From Streptomyces sp. F001 (lineage in GTDB: Bacteria > Actinomycetota > Actinomycetes > Streptomycetales > Streptomycetaceae), in assembly GCF_004187715.1 (NCBI RefSeq), contig NZ_QZWF01000004.1, positions 186,001 through 250,000 of the forward strand: a stretch of 64,000 nucleotides of DNA, given 5' to 3'. This document shows positions 33,018 through 42,182 of the stretch, one piece after another; positions within the stretch are counted from its first letter, which is position 1, and each line of letters begins with the position of its first letter. The notes under the pieces are model-generated. The model searched no databases and had not been told where the DNA came from. It saw nothing but the letters and a program-made list of their open reading frames with translations. The translations under genes and the position numbers were made by a program.

Positions 33018-34286
33018 ATGCCCGACAGCCAACCGCAGCCGCCCGACCCCTCGTCGTCCCCGTCGGACTCCCCGGGGCAGCACGCCGCGGCCTCCCTGCT
33101 GCTGTGCGGGGCGCGGCTCACCGACGGCCGGACCGTGGACGTCCGGGTGGGCGGCGGGCGGATCGAGGCGGTCGGTACGGCCGGCAGCCTGGGCAGTACC
33201 CGCGGCCGCTGTGCGCGCGTGGACCTCGGCGGGTATCTCCTTCTGCCGGCCCCGGCCGAACCCCACGCTCACGCGGACACCGCGCTGTCCGCCGACGGCA
33301 GTCCGGTCTCGTACGAACCCGAGGACATCCAGCGCCGGGCCACGGAGGCCGCCCTGCTGCAACTCGGGCACGGGGCGACCGCACTGCGGGCCCATGTGCG
33401 CGTGGGCGACGTTCAGGGGCTCGGCGCGCTGACCGCCGTCCTTCAGGCACGTCGCTCACTGCGCGGGCTCGCCGCGCTGGCGGCGGTCGCGGTGCCGCGG
33501 GTGCTGACCGGGGTGGCCGGGGCCGACGGGCTCGCCGTGATGCAGGACGCGATGAAGATGGGGGCCTCTGTGGTGGGGGGTTGTCCTGATCTCGATCCCG
33601 ATCCGACGGGCTACGTCGAGACGGTCCTGGAGCTCGCCTCCGAACACGGCTGCCCTGTGGACCTGCACACCGACGCCACCGACCCGGCGCGCCTCGCCCG
33701 CCTCGCCGCGATGGCCGGCGGGCTGCGCCCGGGCGTGACGATCGGCCCGTGCGGCGGCCTCGGCCGGCTGTCCGCCGACGTGGCCGCGCGCACCGCCGAC
33801 CAGTTGGCGGCGGCCGGAGTGACCGTCGTGTGCCTGCCGCAGGGCGGCTGCGGCAGCGTCGACCGACGCGACACGGCGCCCGTACGACTGCTGCGCGCCG
33901 CCGGCGTTCGTGTCGCCGCCGGCAGCGGCGCCCTGCGGGACGTGTCCAACCCGGTGGGCAGAGGCGACCCACTGGAGGCCGCCTACCTGCTGGCCTCCCG
34001 CTACGGGCTGCGCCCCGAGGACGCCTACGACGCGGTGAGCGCCTCGGCCCGAGCCGTCCTGGGCCTGCCCGAGGTGCGCGTGGAGGCGGGCTTTCCGGCC
34101 GAACTGCTGGCGGTGCGAGGGGATCAGCTCGCGGGTGCGCTGTCGCTGGCGTACAGCCGGATCGTGGTGCACCGGGGGCGCGTGGTGGCGCGGACGAGCT
34201 CCGTACGGGAGTACTGCAACTGGGAGGCCGGGGCGGCTGCGGCGGAGCTGGGGTTGCCTCGGCAGGGGCGGAAGGAGTTGTCGTGA
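33018..34286 (+). CDS. Amidohydrolase-like protein with degenerate active site
   Basis: The protein has 422 residues and is related to cytosine deaminase-type amidohydrolases. The first metal motif survives as EPHAHADTAL near residue 80 and a later one as DLHTDATDP. The histidine usually found in the next strand is replaced (VTIGPCGGL), and the metal-binding SDNxRD motif reads GSGALRDVSNP, so the essential Asp is missing. The C-terminal GRGDPLEAAYLLASRYGL segment is family-typical. It probably does not catalyse a standard deamination and could have a structural or regulatory role. Confidence 0.8.
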   Translation: MPDSQPQPPDPSSSPSDSPGQHAAASLLLCGARLTDGRTVDVRVGGGRIEAVGTAGSLGSTRGRCARVDLGGYLLLPAPAEPHAHADTALSADGSPVSYEPEDIQRRATEAALLQLGHGATALRAHVRVGDVQGLGALTAVLQARRSLRGLAALAAVAVPRVLTGVAGADGLAVMQDAMKMGASVVGGCPDLDPDPTGYVETVLELASEHGCPVDLHTDATDPARLARLAAMAGGLRPGVTIGPCGGLGRLSADVAARTADQLAAAGVTVVCLPQGGCGSVDRRDTAPVRLLRAAGVRVAAGSGALRDVSNPVGRGDPLEAAYLLASRYGLRPEDAYDAVSASARAVLGLPEVRVEAGFPAELLAVRGDQLAGALSLAYSRIVVHRGRVVARTSSVREYCNWEAGAAAAELGLPRQGRKELS

Positions 34287-34486
34287 GGGGTGAGGGGGCA
34301 GGGCGAGGTGTGAGCGGGGCGGGCGCGGGGCGCGTCGGTGGTGCAGGAGCGCGTTCGGGGGCGCATATACACGGGGGCGTATGCGCCCTGGCGCACGCGC
34401 CCGCGCATGCGCTTCCGGAGGGCGCGCCGTGGGGTGGAGCTCGGGTCGTGGGGCGCATGCGGCCGTCCGGGCGTACGGTCGGAAAC

Positions 34487-35143
34487 ATGCGCATTGTCAT
34501 CGCTGGCGGTCATGGTCAGATCGCGTTGCGGCTGGAGCGGCTGCTCACCGCGCGCGGTTACGAGGTGGCGGGCATCATCCGCCGCTCGGAACAGGGCGAC
34601 GATCTGCGGGAGGCGGGTGCCGAACCCGTCCTGCTGGACCTGGAGTCGGCCACGGTCGAGGAGGTCGCGGCGCACCTTCAGGGCGCGGACGCAGCCGTGT
34701 TCGCGGCCGGCGCCGGCCCGGGGAGCGGGGCGGCACGCAAGGACACCGTGGACAAGGGTGCGGCGATCCTGTTCGCGGACGCCGCGGTCCGGGCGGGCGT
34801 ACGGCGCTTCCTGGTCGTGTCGTCCATCGGCGCGGACGCGAAGCACGAGGGCAACGAGGTCTTCGACGTCTACCTGCGCGCCAAGGGCGAGGCGGACAAG
34901 TACATCCGCGGTCTGGACGCCCTGGACTCGACGATCCTGCGCCCCGGTTCGCTGACGGACGACGCCGGCACCGGCCTCGTACGCCTGGAGGCCCACACGG
35001 GCCGCGGTGCGGTCCCACGTGACGACGTGGCCGCGGTACTGGCCGAACTGCTGGAGACCCCGGCGACGGCCGGCCTGACCCTGGAACTGGTCAGCGGGTC
35101 CGCTCCGGTGTCGGTGTCGGTGAAGTCGGTGGCCGGCAACTGA
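34487..35143 (+). CDS. NAD(P)-binding, NmrA/SDR-like protein
   Basis: The protein has 218 residues and is an atypical short-chain dehydrogenase (SDR_a5 type). The Rossmann glycine motif is VIAGGHGQIALRL at residues 4-16, followed by VFAAGAG and SSIGAD in place of a full YxxxK catalytic set (a YLRAKGEADKYIR segment is present). Such proteins are NAD(P)-dependent epimerases/reductases or redox sensors. The start is the ATG at 34487. The 200-base gap before it is rich in GCGC inverted repeats and holds no gene. Confidence 0.85.
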   Translation: MRIVIAGGHGQIALRLERLLTARGYEVAGIIRRSEQGDDLREAGAEPVLLDLESATVEEVAAHLQGADAAVFAAGAGPGSGAARKDTVDKGAAILFADAAVRAGVRRFLVVSSIGADAKHEGNEVFDVYLRAKGEADKYIRGLDALDSTILRPGSLTDDAGTGLVRLEAHTGRGAVPRDDVAAVLAELLETPATAGLTLELVSGSAPVSVSVKSVAGN

Positions 35144-35188
35144 GGATCCGGAGCAGAAGACGAACTGGGACCCTGCTGCAACGAGAAA

Positions 35189-35227
35189 ACCCCCTCCGCA
35201 CCGCGTTTCCGCAGGTGGGGAGAGGGT
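35189..35227 (-). terminator. tRNA-Tyr terminator
   Basis: There is a 14-bp stem with two mismatches (35189-35202 against 35214-35227). On the minus strand it is followed by TTTTCTC, so it serves tRNA-Tyr, and it may also stop the convergent plus-strand SDR gene. Confidence 0.75.
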
Positions 35228-35238
35228 CTTCCTCAGTG

Positions 35239-35320
35239 TGGCGGCGCCAGGATTCGAACCTGGGAAGGCTGAGCCGGCAGATTTACAGTCTGCTCCCTTT
35301 GGCCGCTCGGGCACACCGCC
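35239..35320 (-). tRNA. tRNA-Tyr (GTA anticodon)
   Basis: This 82-nt class II tRNA has a long variable arm. Acceptor GGCGGTG pairs with CGCCGCC, the anticodon loop CTGTAAA carries GTA, and the T-arm is GGTTCGAATCC with discriminator A. It is transcribed toward the terminator at 35189-35227. Confidence 0.96.
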
Positions 35321-35542
35321 GGGTTTGCCGCCATTCGAACCCGCTTTCGGCGGAGCTCGCTGGCAACGACGTAAACAATACCCGATAGGCAGGGGTGCTT
35401 CGCACCCGACTATTCGGCGCTCGCGGGACGATGGGGTGGCTAGGCTTGTCCGGATGCGGCCCGGGGCCGAGCCGGGCTCGGCTGTCGCCCTGCGTATGCC
35501 GCCCCGCACCGATACGCACCCGGATACAAGGAGCCACAGCAC

Positions 35543-36031
35543 ATGGCCGACTCCAGTTTCGACATCGTCTCGAAGGTCGAGCGGCAGGAGGTCGACAACG
35601 CCCTCAACCAGGCCGCCAAGGAGATCTCGCAGCGCTACGACTTCAAGGGCGTGGGTGCCTCGATCTCGTGGTCCGGCGACAAGATCCTGATGGAGGCGAA
35701 CTCCGAGGACCGCGTGAAGGCCGTCCTCGACGTCTTCCAGTCCAAGCTGATCAAGCGCGGTATCTCGCTGAAGGCTCTGGACGCGGGCGAGCCCCAGCTC
35801 TCCGGCAAGGAGTACAAGATCTTCGCGTCGATCCAGGAGGGCATCTCCCAGGAGAACGCGAAGAAGGTGGCGAAGATCATCCGCGACGAGGGCCCCAAGG
35901 GCGTCAAGGCCCAGGTACAGGGTGAAGAGCTGCGGGTCAGCTCCAAGAGCCGGGACGACCTGCAGGCTGTGATCGCCCTTCTGAAGGGACAGGACTTCGA
36001 CTTCGCGTTGCAGTTCGTGAACTACCGCTAG
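35543..36031 (+). CDS. YajQ family nucleotide-binding protein
   Basis: The protein has 162 residues and is a complete DUF520/YajQ protein: FDIVSKVERQEVDNALNQAA at the N-terminus, QRYDFKGVGASISW, and LQFVNYR at the end. The family has tandem ferredoxin-like folds that bind nucleic acids; one Xanthomonas member binds cyclic di-GMP as a transcription co-regulator. Which ligand applies here is unknown. It is monocistronic, followed by an exceptional hairpin. Confidence 0.95.
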   Translation: MADSSFDIVSKVERQEVDNALNQAAKEISQRYDFKGVGASISWSGDKILMEANSEDRVKAVLDVFQSKLIKRGISLKALDAGEPQLSGKEYKIFASIQEGISQENAKKVAKIIRDEGPKGVKAQVQGEELRVSSKSRDDLQAVIALLKGQDFDFALQFVNYR

Positions 36032-36049
36032 CCGGTCGCCGTCCGGCCG

Positions 36050-36112
36050 CGCGTGCGCGCAGCGCGCAGGGGTGGGCATCTGATGCCCACCCCTGCGCGC
36101 TGCGCGCACGCG
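36050..36112 (+). terminator. Exceptionally long perfect hairpin after yajQ
   Basis: Thirty bases (36050-36079) are perfectly complementary to 36083-36112 around a 3-base CTG loop, starting 18 bases after the yajQ stop. The stem is nearly all GC. It is probably a terminator, though far longer than usual. Confidence 0.8.
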
Positions 36113-36185
36113 TGTTCCTGATCTGTTGTCGGCCAGGACGGGCTGTGTGCACGGGGCGGTTGCACTGGTCAGTAGGGTGCGGCAC

Positions 36186-37430
36186 ATGACACAGCCTGGT
36201 TCGGAACTGCGGCGCACCCTCGGCGTGGGCGACGCCGTGATCATCGGCTTGGGCTCCATGGTCGGGGCCGGGATCTTCGCTGCTCTGGGACCCGCAGCCG
36301 AAGCGGCTGGTTCCGGACTGCTGGTCGGGCTCGCCGTCGCCGCGGTGGTCGCGTACTGCAACGCCATGTCGTCCGCGCGGCTGGCGGCTCGGTACCCGGC
36401 CTCGGGTGGAACGTATGTGTACGGTCGCGAGCGGCTCGGGGAGTTCTGGGGGTATCTCGCGGGCTGGTCGTTCGTGGTCGGGAAGACGGCGTCCTGCGCG
36501 GCGATGGCGCTCACTGTGGGCACGTACGTCTGGCCGGAGCAGGCGCACGCGGTGGCGGTCGCGGCCGTGGTGGCGCTGACCGCGGTGAACTACGGCGGTG
36601 TCCAGAAGTCGGCCTGGCTGACGCGGTCGATCGTGGCCGTGGTCCTGGCTGTCCTCGCTTTCGTGGTGGTGGTGTGTCTGGGCTCCGAGGCGTCGGACAC
36701 GGGACGCCTCGACATCGGCGTCTCGGGTGGCGCGGGGGGCGTGCTGCAGGCGGCTGGTCTGCTCTTCTTCGCGTTCGCCGGGTACGCGCGTATCGCGACC
36801 CTCGGTGAGGAGGTACGGGATCCCGCGCGCACGATTCCCCGCGCGATTCCGCTGGCCCTCGGTATCGCGCTGGCGGTCTACACCTGCGTGGCGGTGGCCG
36901 TCCTTTCCGTGCTCGGGTCGGAGGGTCTGGGGCAGGCGGGCGCGCCGCTGGCCGACGCGGTGCGGTCAGCCGGCGTGCCGGGGTTGGTGCCTGTGGTGCG
37001 GGTGGGTGCCGCGGTGGCCGCGCTGGGCTCGCTGCTCGCCCTGATCCTCGGCGTCTCCCGGACCACGCTGGCCATGGCGAGGGACCGGCATCTGCCGGGC
37101 GCGCTGTCCGCCGTGCATCCGCGTTTCCAGGTGCCGCACCGGGCGGAGTTGGCCGTGGGCGTGGTGGTTGCCGCCCTGGCCGCCACGGTGGATGTGCGGG
37201 GCGCCATCGGTTTCTCCTCCTTCGGTGTGCTGGCCTACTACGCGGTGGCCAATGCCTCGGCCTGGACGCTCGACACGGCTCCCGCGAGGCGCGTGGTGCC
37301 TGTGGTGGGGTTGCTCGGCTGTGTCGTGCTGGCGTTCTCACTGCCGGGGACCTCGGTGGTGGCCGGCGCGGGTGTGCTGGCGGTGGGTGCGGTCGCGTAT
37401 GGCGTACGGCGCCGGATGGCTGCGTGGTAG
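36186..37430 (+). CDS. APC family amino acid permease
   Basis: The protein has 414 residues and about 12 transmembrane helices. The first helix carries the substrate-backbone motif GLGSMVGAGIF, and the APC consensus continues as YPASGGTYVYGRE and FFAFAGYARIATLGEEVRDP. These are proton-coupled or exchange transporters for amino acids or related amines. The start is the ATG at 36186. It stands alone between the yajQ hairpin and the yccF gene. The substrate cannot be read from the sequence. Confidence 0.92.
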   Translation: MTQPGSELRRTLGVGDAVIIGLGSMVGAGIFAALGPAAEAAGSGLLVGLAVAAVVAYCNAMSSARLAARYPASGGTYVYGRERLGEFWGYLAGWSFVVGKTASCAAMALTVGTYVWPEQAHAVAVAAVVALTAVNYGGVQKSAWLTRSIVAVVLAVLAFVVVVCLGSEASDTGRLDIGVSGGAGGVLQAAGLLFFAFAGYARIATLGEEVRDPARTIPRAIPLALGIALAVYTCVAVAVLSVLGSEGLGQAGAPLADAVRSAGVPGLVPVVRVGAAVAALGSLLALILGVSRTTLAMARDRHLPGALSAVHPRFQVPHRAELAVGVVVAALAATVDVRGAIGFSSFGVLAYYAVANASAWTLDTAPARRVVPVVGLLGCVVLAFSLPGTSVVAGAGVLAVGAVAYGVRRRMAAW

Positions 37431-37595
37431 GGGCGCCTCGGCGTCGGATCGCCCTCCCTGTCAGGACGAACTGCGAGATCGTCCCGAAACGTTCCCGATC
37501 GCGCTACAAGGATGCTGTGGCCCTGCCTGAACGGCGTGACCGGCTGATACTTGTCTCGGCAGGCAGTTCCGGCAGCGACCTGGAAGGTGCCGATC

Positions 37596-37997
37596 ATGAA
37601 GTTGTTCAACCTGCTGTTGAACATCCTGTGGCTGATCTTCTGCGGGATCTGGATGGCGATCGCCTATACCGTCGCCGCCCTGGTGTGCTTCATCCTGATC
37701 GTCACCATCCCGTTCGGCATTGCGTCGCTGCGTATCGCGGGCTTCGTGCTGTGGCCGTTCGGCAGGACGACCGTGGAGCGGCGGGATGCGGGGGCGCCGT
37801 CGTTCGTCGGGAACGTGATCTGGGTGATCTTTGCGGGCTGGTGGCTGGCCCTGGGGCACCTGATCACCAGCATCCCGCTGTTCCTGTCGATCATCGGGAT
37901 CCCGTTCGGGTGGGCCAATCTGAAGCTGATCCCGGTCTCGCTCATGCCGTTGGGTCGTGAGGTCGTTCCGACGGACCAGCAGTTCGGCGGTCGCTGA
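37596..37997 (+). CDS. YccF domain membrane protein
   Basis: The protein has 133 residues from the ATG at 37596, with GGAAGGTG before it. Two YccF repeats are visible, each built around a hydrophobic stretch ending in TIPFGIASLRIAGFVLWPFG or GIPFGWANLKLIPVSLMPLG. It has about four membrane segments and belongs to the conserved inner-membrane YccF family of unknown function. It is convergent with htpX, with 36 bases between stops. Confidence 0.92.
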   Translation: MKLFNLLLNILWLIFCGIWMAIAYTVAALVCFILIVTIPFGIASLRIAGFVLWPFGRTTVERRDAGAPSFVGNVIWVIFAGWWLALGHLITSIPLFLSIIGIPFGWANLKLIPVSLMPLGREVVPTDQQFGGR

Positions 37998-38033
37998 CCT
38001 CCGCCGGTCAGCCCATGCCGGTCGGGGCCGTCC

Positions 38034-38897
38034 TCACGGGCGGCGGCCTGCCATCTGCTCGAGCCGGGCGATGCGCTCCGCCATGGGCGGGTGCGTGGAG
38101 AACATCCTGGACAGTCCCTGGCCCGGACGGAACGGGTTCGCGATCATCATGTGGCTCGCGGTCTCGATCCGGGGCTCGGGAGGCAGCGGAAGCTGCTTGG
38201 TGCCGGCCTCGAGCTTGCGCAGGGCACCGGCCAGGGCGAGCGGGTCGCCGGTCAGCTGGGCGCCGGACGCGTCGGCCTCGTATTCCCGGGAGCGGCTGAT
38301 GGCCATCTGGATCAAGCCGGCCGCGAGGGGACCCAGGATCATGATCAGCAGCATGCCGAAGAGGCCGGGGCCGTCGTCGTCATCGGAGCGGCCGATCGGG
38401 ATCAGCCAGGCGAAGTTGACCAGGAACATGATCACGGAGGCGAGGGCTCCGGCGACGGACGAGATGAGGATGTCGCGGTTGTAGACATGGCTCAGCTCGT
38501 GGCCGATGACACCGCGCAGTTCACGCTCGTCCAGGATGCGCAGGATGCCTTCGGTGCAGCACACGGCGGCGTGGCGCGGGTTGCGGCCGGTCGCGAAGGC
38601 GTTCGGCGCCTCCGTCGGGGAGATGTACAGGCGGGGCATCGGCTGGCGGGCCTGCGTGGAGAGGTCGCGGACCATGCGGTACAGGGCGGGCGCCTCGAAC
38701 TCGCTCACCGGGCGGGCACGCATCGCGCGTAGCGCGAGCTTGTCGCTGTTCCAGTACGCGTACGCGTTCGTGCCCAGCGCGACCAGGACGGCGACGACGA
38801 GCCCGACACGCCCGAAGAAGCTGCCGATGCCGATGATGAGTGCGGACAGTCCCCCGAGGAGTACTGCGGTCCTGAGCCCGTTGTGCCGGCGGTGCAC
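38034..38897 (-). CDS. htpX: Zinc metalloprotease HtpX homologue
   Basis: The protein has 287 residues from the GTG at 38897, chosen for the preceding GGAGGG. Two N-terminal transmembrane helices are followed by an M48 peptidase domain with the zinc motif HELSHVYNRD (about residues 142-151), and a downstream glutamate is provided by SREYEADASGA. HtpX degrades damaged membrane proteins. It lies next to the 3' end of the nuo operon on the same strand but 184 bases away. Confidence 0.95.
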   Translation of the reverse strand: MHRRHNGLRTAVLLGGLSALIIGIGSFFGRVGLVVAVLVALGTNAYAYWNSDKLALRAMRARPVSEFEAPALYRMVRDLSTQARQPMPRLYISPTEAPNAFATGRNPRHAAVCCTEGILRILDERELRGVIGHELSHVYNRDILISSVAGALASVIMFLVNFAWLIPIGRSDDDDGPGLFGMLLIMILGPLAAGLIQMAISRSREYEADASGAQLTGDPLALAGALRKLEAGTKQLPLPPEPRIETASHMMIANPFRPGQGLSRMFSTHPPMAERIARLEQMAGRRP

Positions 38898-39081
38898 GGT
38901 ACGCCCTCCAAGTGGTGCAGCAGGGGAACCCTTTGCTTGCTGATCTCTGATCCCGCTGGTCCGTGGTGACACGACCAGTGGAACCTCCCGGTTTGGACAA
39001 CGCCAGGCGGGAGCCACGAGTTCCCTTGCGCGGTCGGCGGCGCGCTTGGGCCGGGTGGGTGACGGTGGCCTGTTCGGCGTA

Positions 39082-40605
39082 CTAGAAGAGCCCGGTGTCC
39101 GTGAAGCGCAGCACCAGCTGGGGTGCGCCGGACAGGCCGATGCCCAGGGCGGCGGTCAGGGCGATCGCGGCCGTGAGGGGGGCCGGGACGAGGTGCTTGG
39201 CGGGCTCGCCCTCGGGAGCGCGGAACAGCAGGGCCGTCCACTGGAGGTAGTAGAACAGCGCGATCACCACGTTGGCGGCCATGACCACGGCCAGCCAGCC
39301 CAGGCCCGCGTCGACGGCGGCGGAGAAGACGGTGACCTTCGCGAAGAGGCCGATGATGCCCGGCGGCAGTCCCGCCAGGCACAGCAGGAAGAAGGCCAGG
39401 AGCAGCGCGGTCACGGGGTTCGAGGCGTACAGGCCCCGGTAGTCGGTGATGCGGTTGAGGGTCTTCGCACGGCCCACCAGTGCGGCCACCGCGAAGGCGC
39501 CGAGGTTCACGGCGGCGTACATGAGCGCGTAGGCGACCGTGGAGCCGATCGACTGCTCGGCGTCGTCGGAGTACGCGGCGGCGGCGATCGGCACCAGGAG
39601 GTAGCCGGCCTGGCCGACGGACGACCAGGCGAGCAGGCGAACCGCGCTGTACGCGCGCGTGCCCTGCTGACGGAGGGCGCCGACATTGCCGACGGTCATG
39701 GTGAGGGCGGCCAGCGCGGCGAGTGCCGGGCCCCAGGCGTCGGCGTACGACGGGAAGGCGATCACCGTGACCAGGATCAGGCCGGTGAAGCCGACCGCCT
39801 TGCCGACGACCGACAGATACGCCGCAACGGGGAGCGGCGCACCCACATACGTGTCGGGCACCCAGAAGTGGAAGGGCACGGCGGCCGTCTTGAACGCGAA
39901 GCCGATGAGGGTGAGGACGACGCCGGTCTGCGCGAGGGTGTCGAGCTGTCCGTCGACGTCCTGGATGCGGTCGGCGATCTGGGTGAGGTAAAGGGTGCCG
40001 GTGGAGGCGTAGACGAAGCTGATGCCCATGAGGCTGACCGCGGTCGCGGTGACCGAGGACAGGAAGAACTTCAGGGCGGCTTCGGAGGACCTCTTGTCGC
40101 CGTGGCGGATGCCGACCAGGGCGAAGGCGGGCAGGGAGGCGACCTCCAGGGCGACGATCAGGGTCGCGAGATCGCGGGAGGCGGGCAGGAGGGCGGCGCC
40201 GGCCGCCGAGGAGAGCAACAGGAACCAGAACTCCCCTTCGGGGAGTCCTCTGCGCGCGTCCTTCAGAGCGGTGACGGACAGGAGGGCCGCCAGGAGGGCA
40301 CCGCCGAGGACCAGGAACTGGATGACGAGCGTGAAGCGGTCCGCCGTGTAGCTGCAGACGTCGGCGTCGCCGGTGAGGCAGAAGGTGGAGCGGTCGCCGT
40401 CCAGGAGCGGCAGCAGCATCAGTGCCGACACGGCGAGCCCTGCGACGGAGACCCGGCCGAGGAGGGCCTTCCTGGCGTCGTCGACGAACAGGTCGGCGAC
40501 GAGCACACCGAGTCCGACCACGGCCGCGATGGTGGGCGGCGCGATGGCGAGCCAGTCGACGGACTGGACCATGGACTGGGCCATCGGCTGTGCCAGGGAG
40601 CTCAT
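39082..40605 (-). CDS. nuoN: Complex I-type subunit NuoN
   Basis: The protein has 507 residues and about 14 transmembrane helices. It is one of three antiporter-like proton-pumping subunits; the conserved Lys-bearing helices are recognisable around KFFLSSVTATAVSLMGISFV and FAFKTAAVPFHFWVPDTYVG. Its ATG overlaps the nuoM stop by four bases, and it is the last gene of the operon. Confidence 0.96.
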   Translation of the reverse strand: MSSLAQPMAQSMVQSVDWLAIAPPTIAAVVGLGVLVADLFVDDARKALLGRVSVAGLAVSALMLLPLLDGDRSTFCLTGDADVCSYTADRFTLVIQFLVLGGALLAALLSVTALKDARRGLPEGEFWFLLLSSAAGAALLPASRDLATLIVALEVASLPAFALVGIRHGDKRSSEAALKFFLSSVTATAVSLMGISFVYASTGTLYLTQIADRIQDVDGQLDTLAQTGVVLTLIGFAFKTAAVPFHFWVPDTYVGAPLPVAAYLSVVGKAVGFTGLILVTVIAFPSYADAWGPALAALAALTMTVGNVGALRQQGTRAYSAVRLLAWSSVGQAGYLLVPIAAAAYSDDAEQSIGSTVAYALMYAAVNLGAFAVAALVGRAKTLNRITDYRGLYASNPVTALLLAFFLLCLAGLPPGIIGLFAKVTVFSAAVDAGLGWLAVVMAANVVIALFYYLQWTALLFRAPEGEPAKHLVPAPLTAAIALTAALGIGLSGAPQLVLRFTDTGLF

Positions 40606-42176
40606 CGGGTGCCTCCTGCAAGGAGCTGCTGCACGGCCGGGTCGGTCAGGCCGAGGAGGGCCTTCGGCCAGAGTCCGGCGACGACGGTGAGGGCGACGAG
40701 CGGGGTCCAGGCCGCGAACTCGTAGGTCTGCACATCGGCGAGTTCGGGCGCGTCCTGCGGTACGGCGCCCATGCAGACCCGGCGGACCACGACGAGCAGG
40801 TACGCGGCCGTCAGCAGCGTGCCGAACGCGGCGATCGCCATGAAGGTCAGGAAGGCGGGGCGGCTGAGGTCGGCGGCGGGCCGGAACGCGCCGAACAGCG
40901 CCAGCATCTCGCCCCAGAATCCGGCGAGGCCCGGCAGGCCGAGTGAGGCGACCGCGCCGAAGGCGAGCAGACCGCCGAAGCGCGGGGCCTTGCCGTACAG
41001 CGCGGCGCCGGTCTGTTCGGCCAGGGCGTCGAGATCGGTGGTGCCGGTGCGGTCCTTCAGCGCGCCGACCAGGAAGAAGAGCAGGCCGGTGATGAGGCCG
41101 TGGGCGATGTTGGCGAACAGCGCGCCGTTCACGCCGGTCGGCGTCATGGTCGCGATGCCGAGCAGGACGAAGCCCATGTGGCCGACGGAGGAGTAGGCGA
41201 TGAGGCGCTTCAGATCGCCCTTCGCGCCCTGTTTGGCGAGGGCCAGGCAGGCCAGGGATCCGTAGATGATGCCGACGACGGCGAAGGCGGCGAGGTAGGG
41301 CGCGAACGTGCGGAAGCCGTCCGGCGCGACCGGCAGCAGAATTCGGACGAACCCGTACGTGCCCATCTTCAGCAGGACGCCGGCCAGCAGGACCGAGCCG
41401 ACGGTCGGCGCGGCGGTGTGAGCGTCGGGCAGCCAGCTGTGCAACGGCCACATAGGCGTCTTGACCGCGAGCCCGATTCCGATCGCCAGAACGGCAATGA
41501 CCTGCACGGATGTGGTCAGCGACCGACCGTTGTCAGTGGCGAGTGCCACCATGTCGAATGTGCCCGCCGTGATTCCGATCAGGAGCAGGCCGAGCAGCAT
41601 GACCACGGAACCGAGCAGCGTGAAGAGGATGAACTTCCAGGCGGCCTGGGTCCGCCCCTCGCCGCCCCAGCGGGCGATGAGGAAGTACATCGGAATCAGC
41701 ACGATCTCGAAGGCGAGGAAGAACAGCAGCAGGTCGAGCACGGCGAAGGTGGCGAGGGTGCCGGACTCGAGGACGAGCAGGAGAGCGACGAACGCCTTCG
41801 GGGTCGGGCCCGCGGGCATCTTGAAGTACGAGTAGAGCGCGCAGAGGAAGGTCAGCAGCGCGGTCAGGACCAGAAGGGGGAGGGAAATGCCGTCGACGCC
41901 GAGGTGGATGCGCACGTCGAGTGCGGGGATCCAGCTGATGTCCGTGCCGGCCTGCATCTTCGACGGCTGGTCGTGGTCGAAGCCGAGCGCGAGGACGATC
42001 GCGGCGATGAGGACCGCGCCGGTCACGGTGACGCCATGCCGTAGCACGGCCTGCTCGGGCGACTTTCCCTTCAGCCCGGGCGGGGCAGGCAGAAGAGCGG
42101 CGGCGGCGCCGAGGAGCGGGCCGACGACGATGAACGCCAGAAGGAACTGCATCACGGACTCGCTGATATCGATCAC
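40602..42176 (-). CDS. nuoM: Complex I-type subunit NuoM
   Basis: The protein has 524 residues, with the Mrp-antiporter fold and about 14 helices. Signature stretches include FFLAFEIVLIPMYFLIARWG, with the pump glutamate, and KTPMWPLHSWLPDAHTAAPT with its lysine and histidine. It overlaps nuoN and is separated from nuoL by six bases. It forms part of the proton-translocating membrane arm. Confidence 0.96.
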   Translation of the reverse strand: MIDISESVMQFLLAFIVVGPLLGAAAALLPAPPGLKGKSPEQAVLRHGVTVTGAVLIAAIVLALGFDHDQPSKMQAGTDISWIPALDVRIHLGVDGISLPLLVLTALLTFLCALYSYFKMPAGPTPKAFVALLLVLESGTLATFAVLDLLLFFLAFEIVLIPMYFLIARWGGEGRTQAAWKFILFTLLGSVVMLLGLLLIGITAGTFDMVALATDNGRSLTTSVQVIAVLAIGIGLAVKTPMWPLHSWLPDAHTAAPTVGSVLLAGVLLKMGTYGFVRILLPVAPDGFRTFAPYLAAFAVVGIIYGSLACLALAKQGAKGDLKRLIAYSSVGHMGFVLLGIATMTPTGVNGALFANIAHGLITGLLFFLVGALKDRTGTTDLDALAEQTGAALYGKAPRFGGLLAFGAVASLGLPGLAGFWGEMLALFGAFRPAADLSRPAFLTFMAIAAFGTLLTAAYLLVVVRRVCMGAVPQDAPELADVQTYEFAAWTPLVALTVVAGLWPKALLGLTDPAVQQLLAGGTR

Positions 42177-42182
42177 GCCTGC

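Noticed and set aside
34290..34480. GCGC-rich inverted repeats (for example GCGCATA and TATGCGC at 34361-34386) considered as regulatory
   Set aside because: The whole stretch is low-complexity GC repeat, so short dyads are expected by chance, and no promoter alignment supports a role.
34124..36523. A 799-codon minus-strand frame across the SDR, tRNA-Tyr and yajQ region
   Set aside because: It runs through a tRNA gene and opposite yajQ, and the translation is low-complexity.
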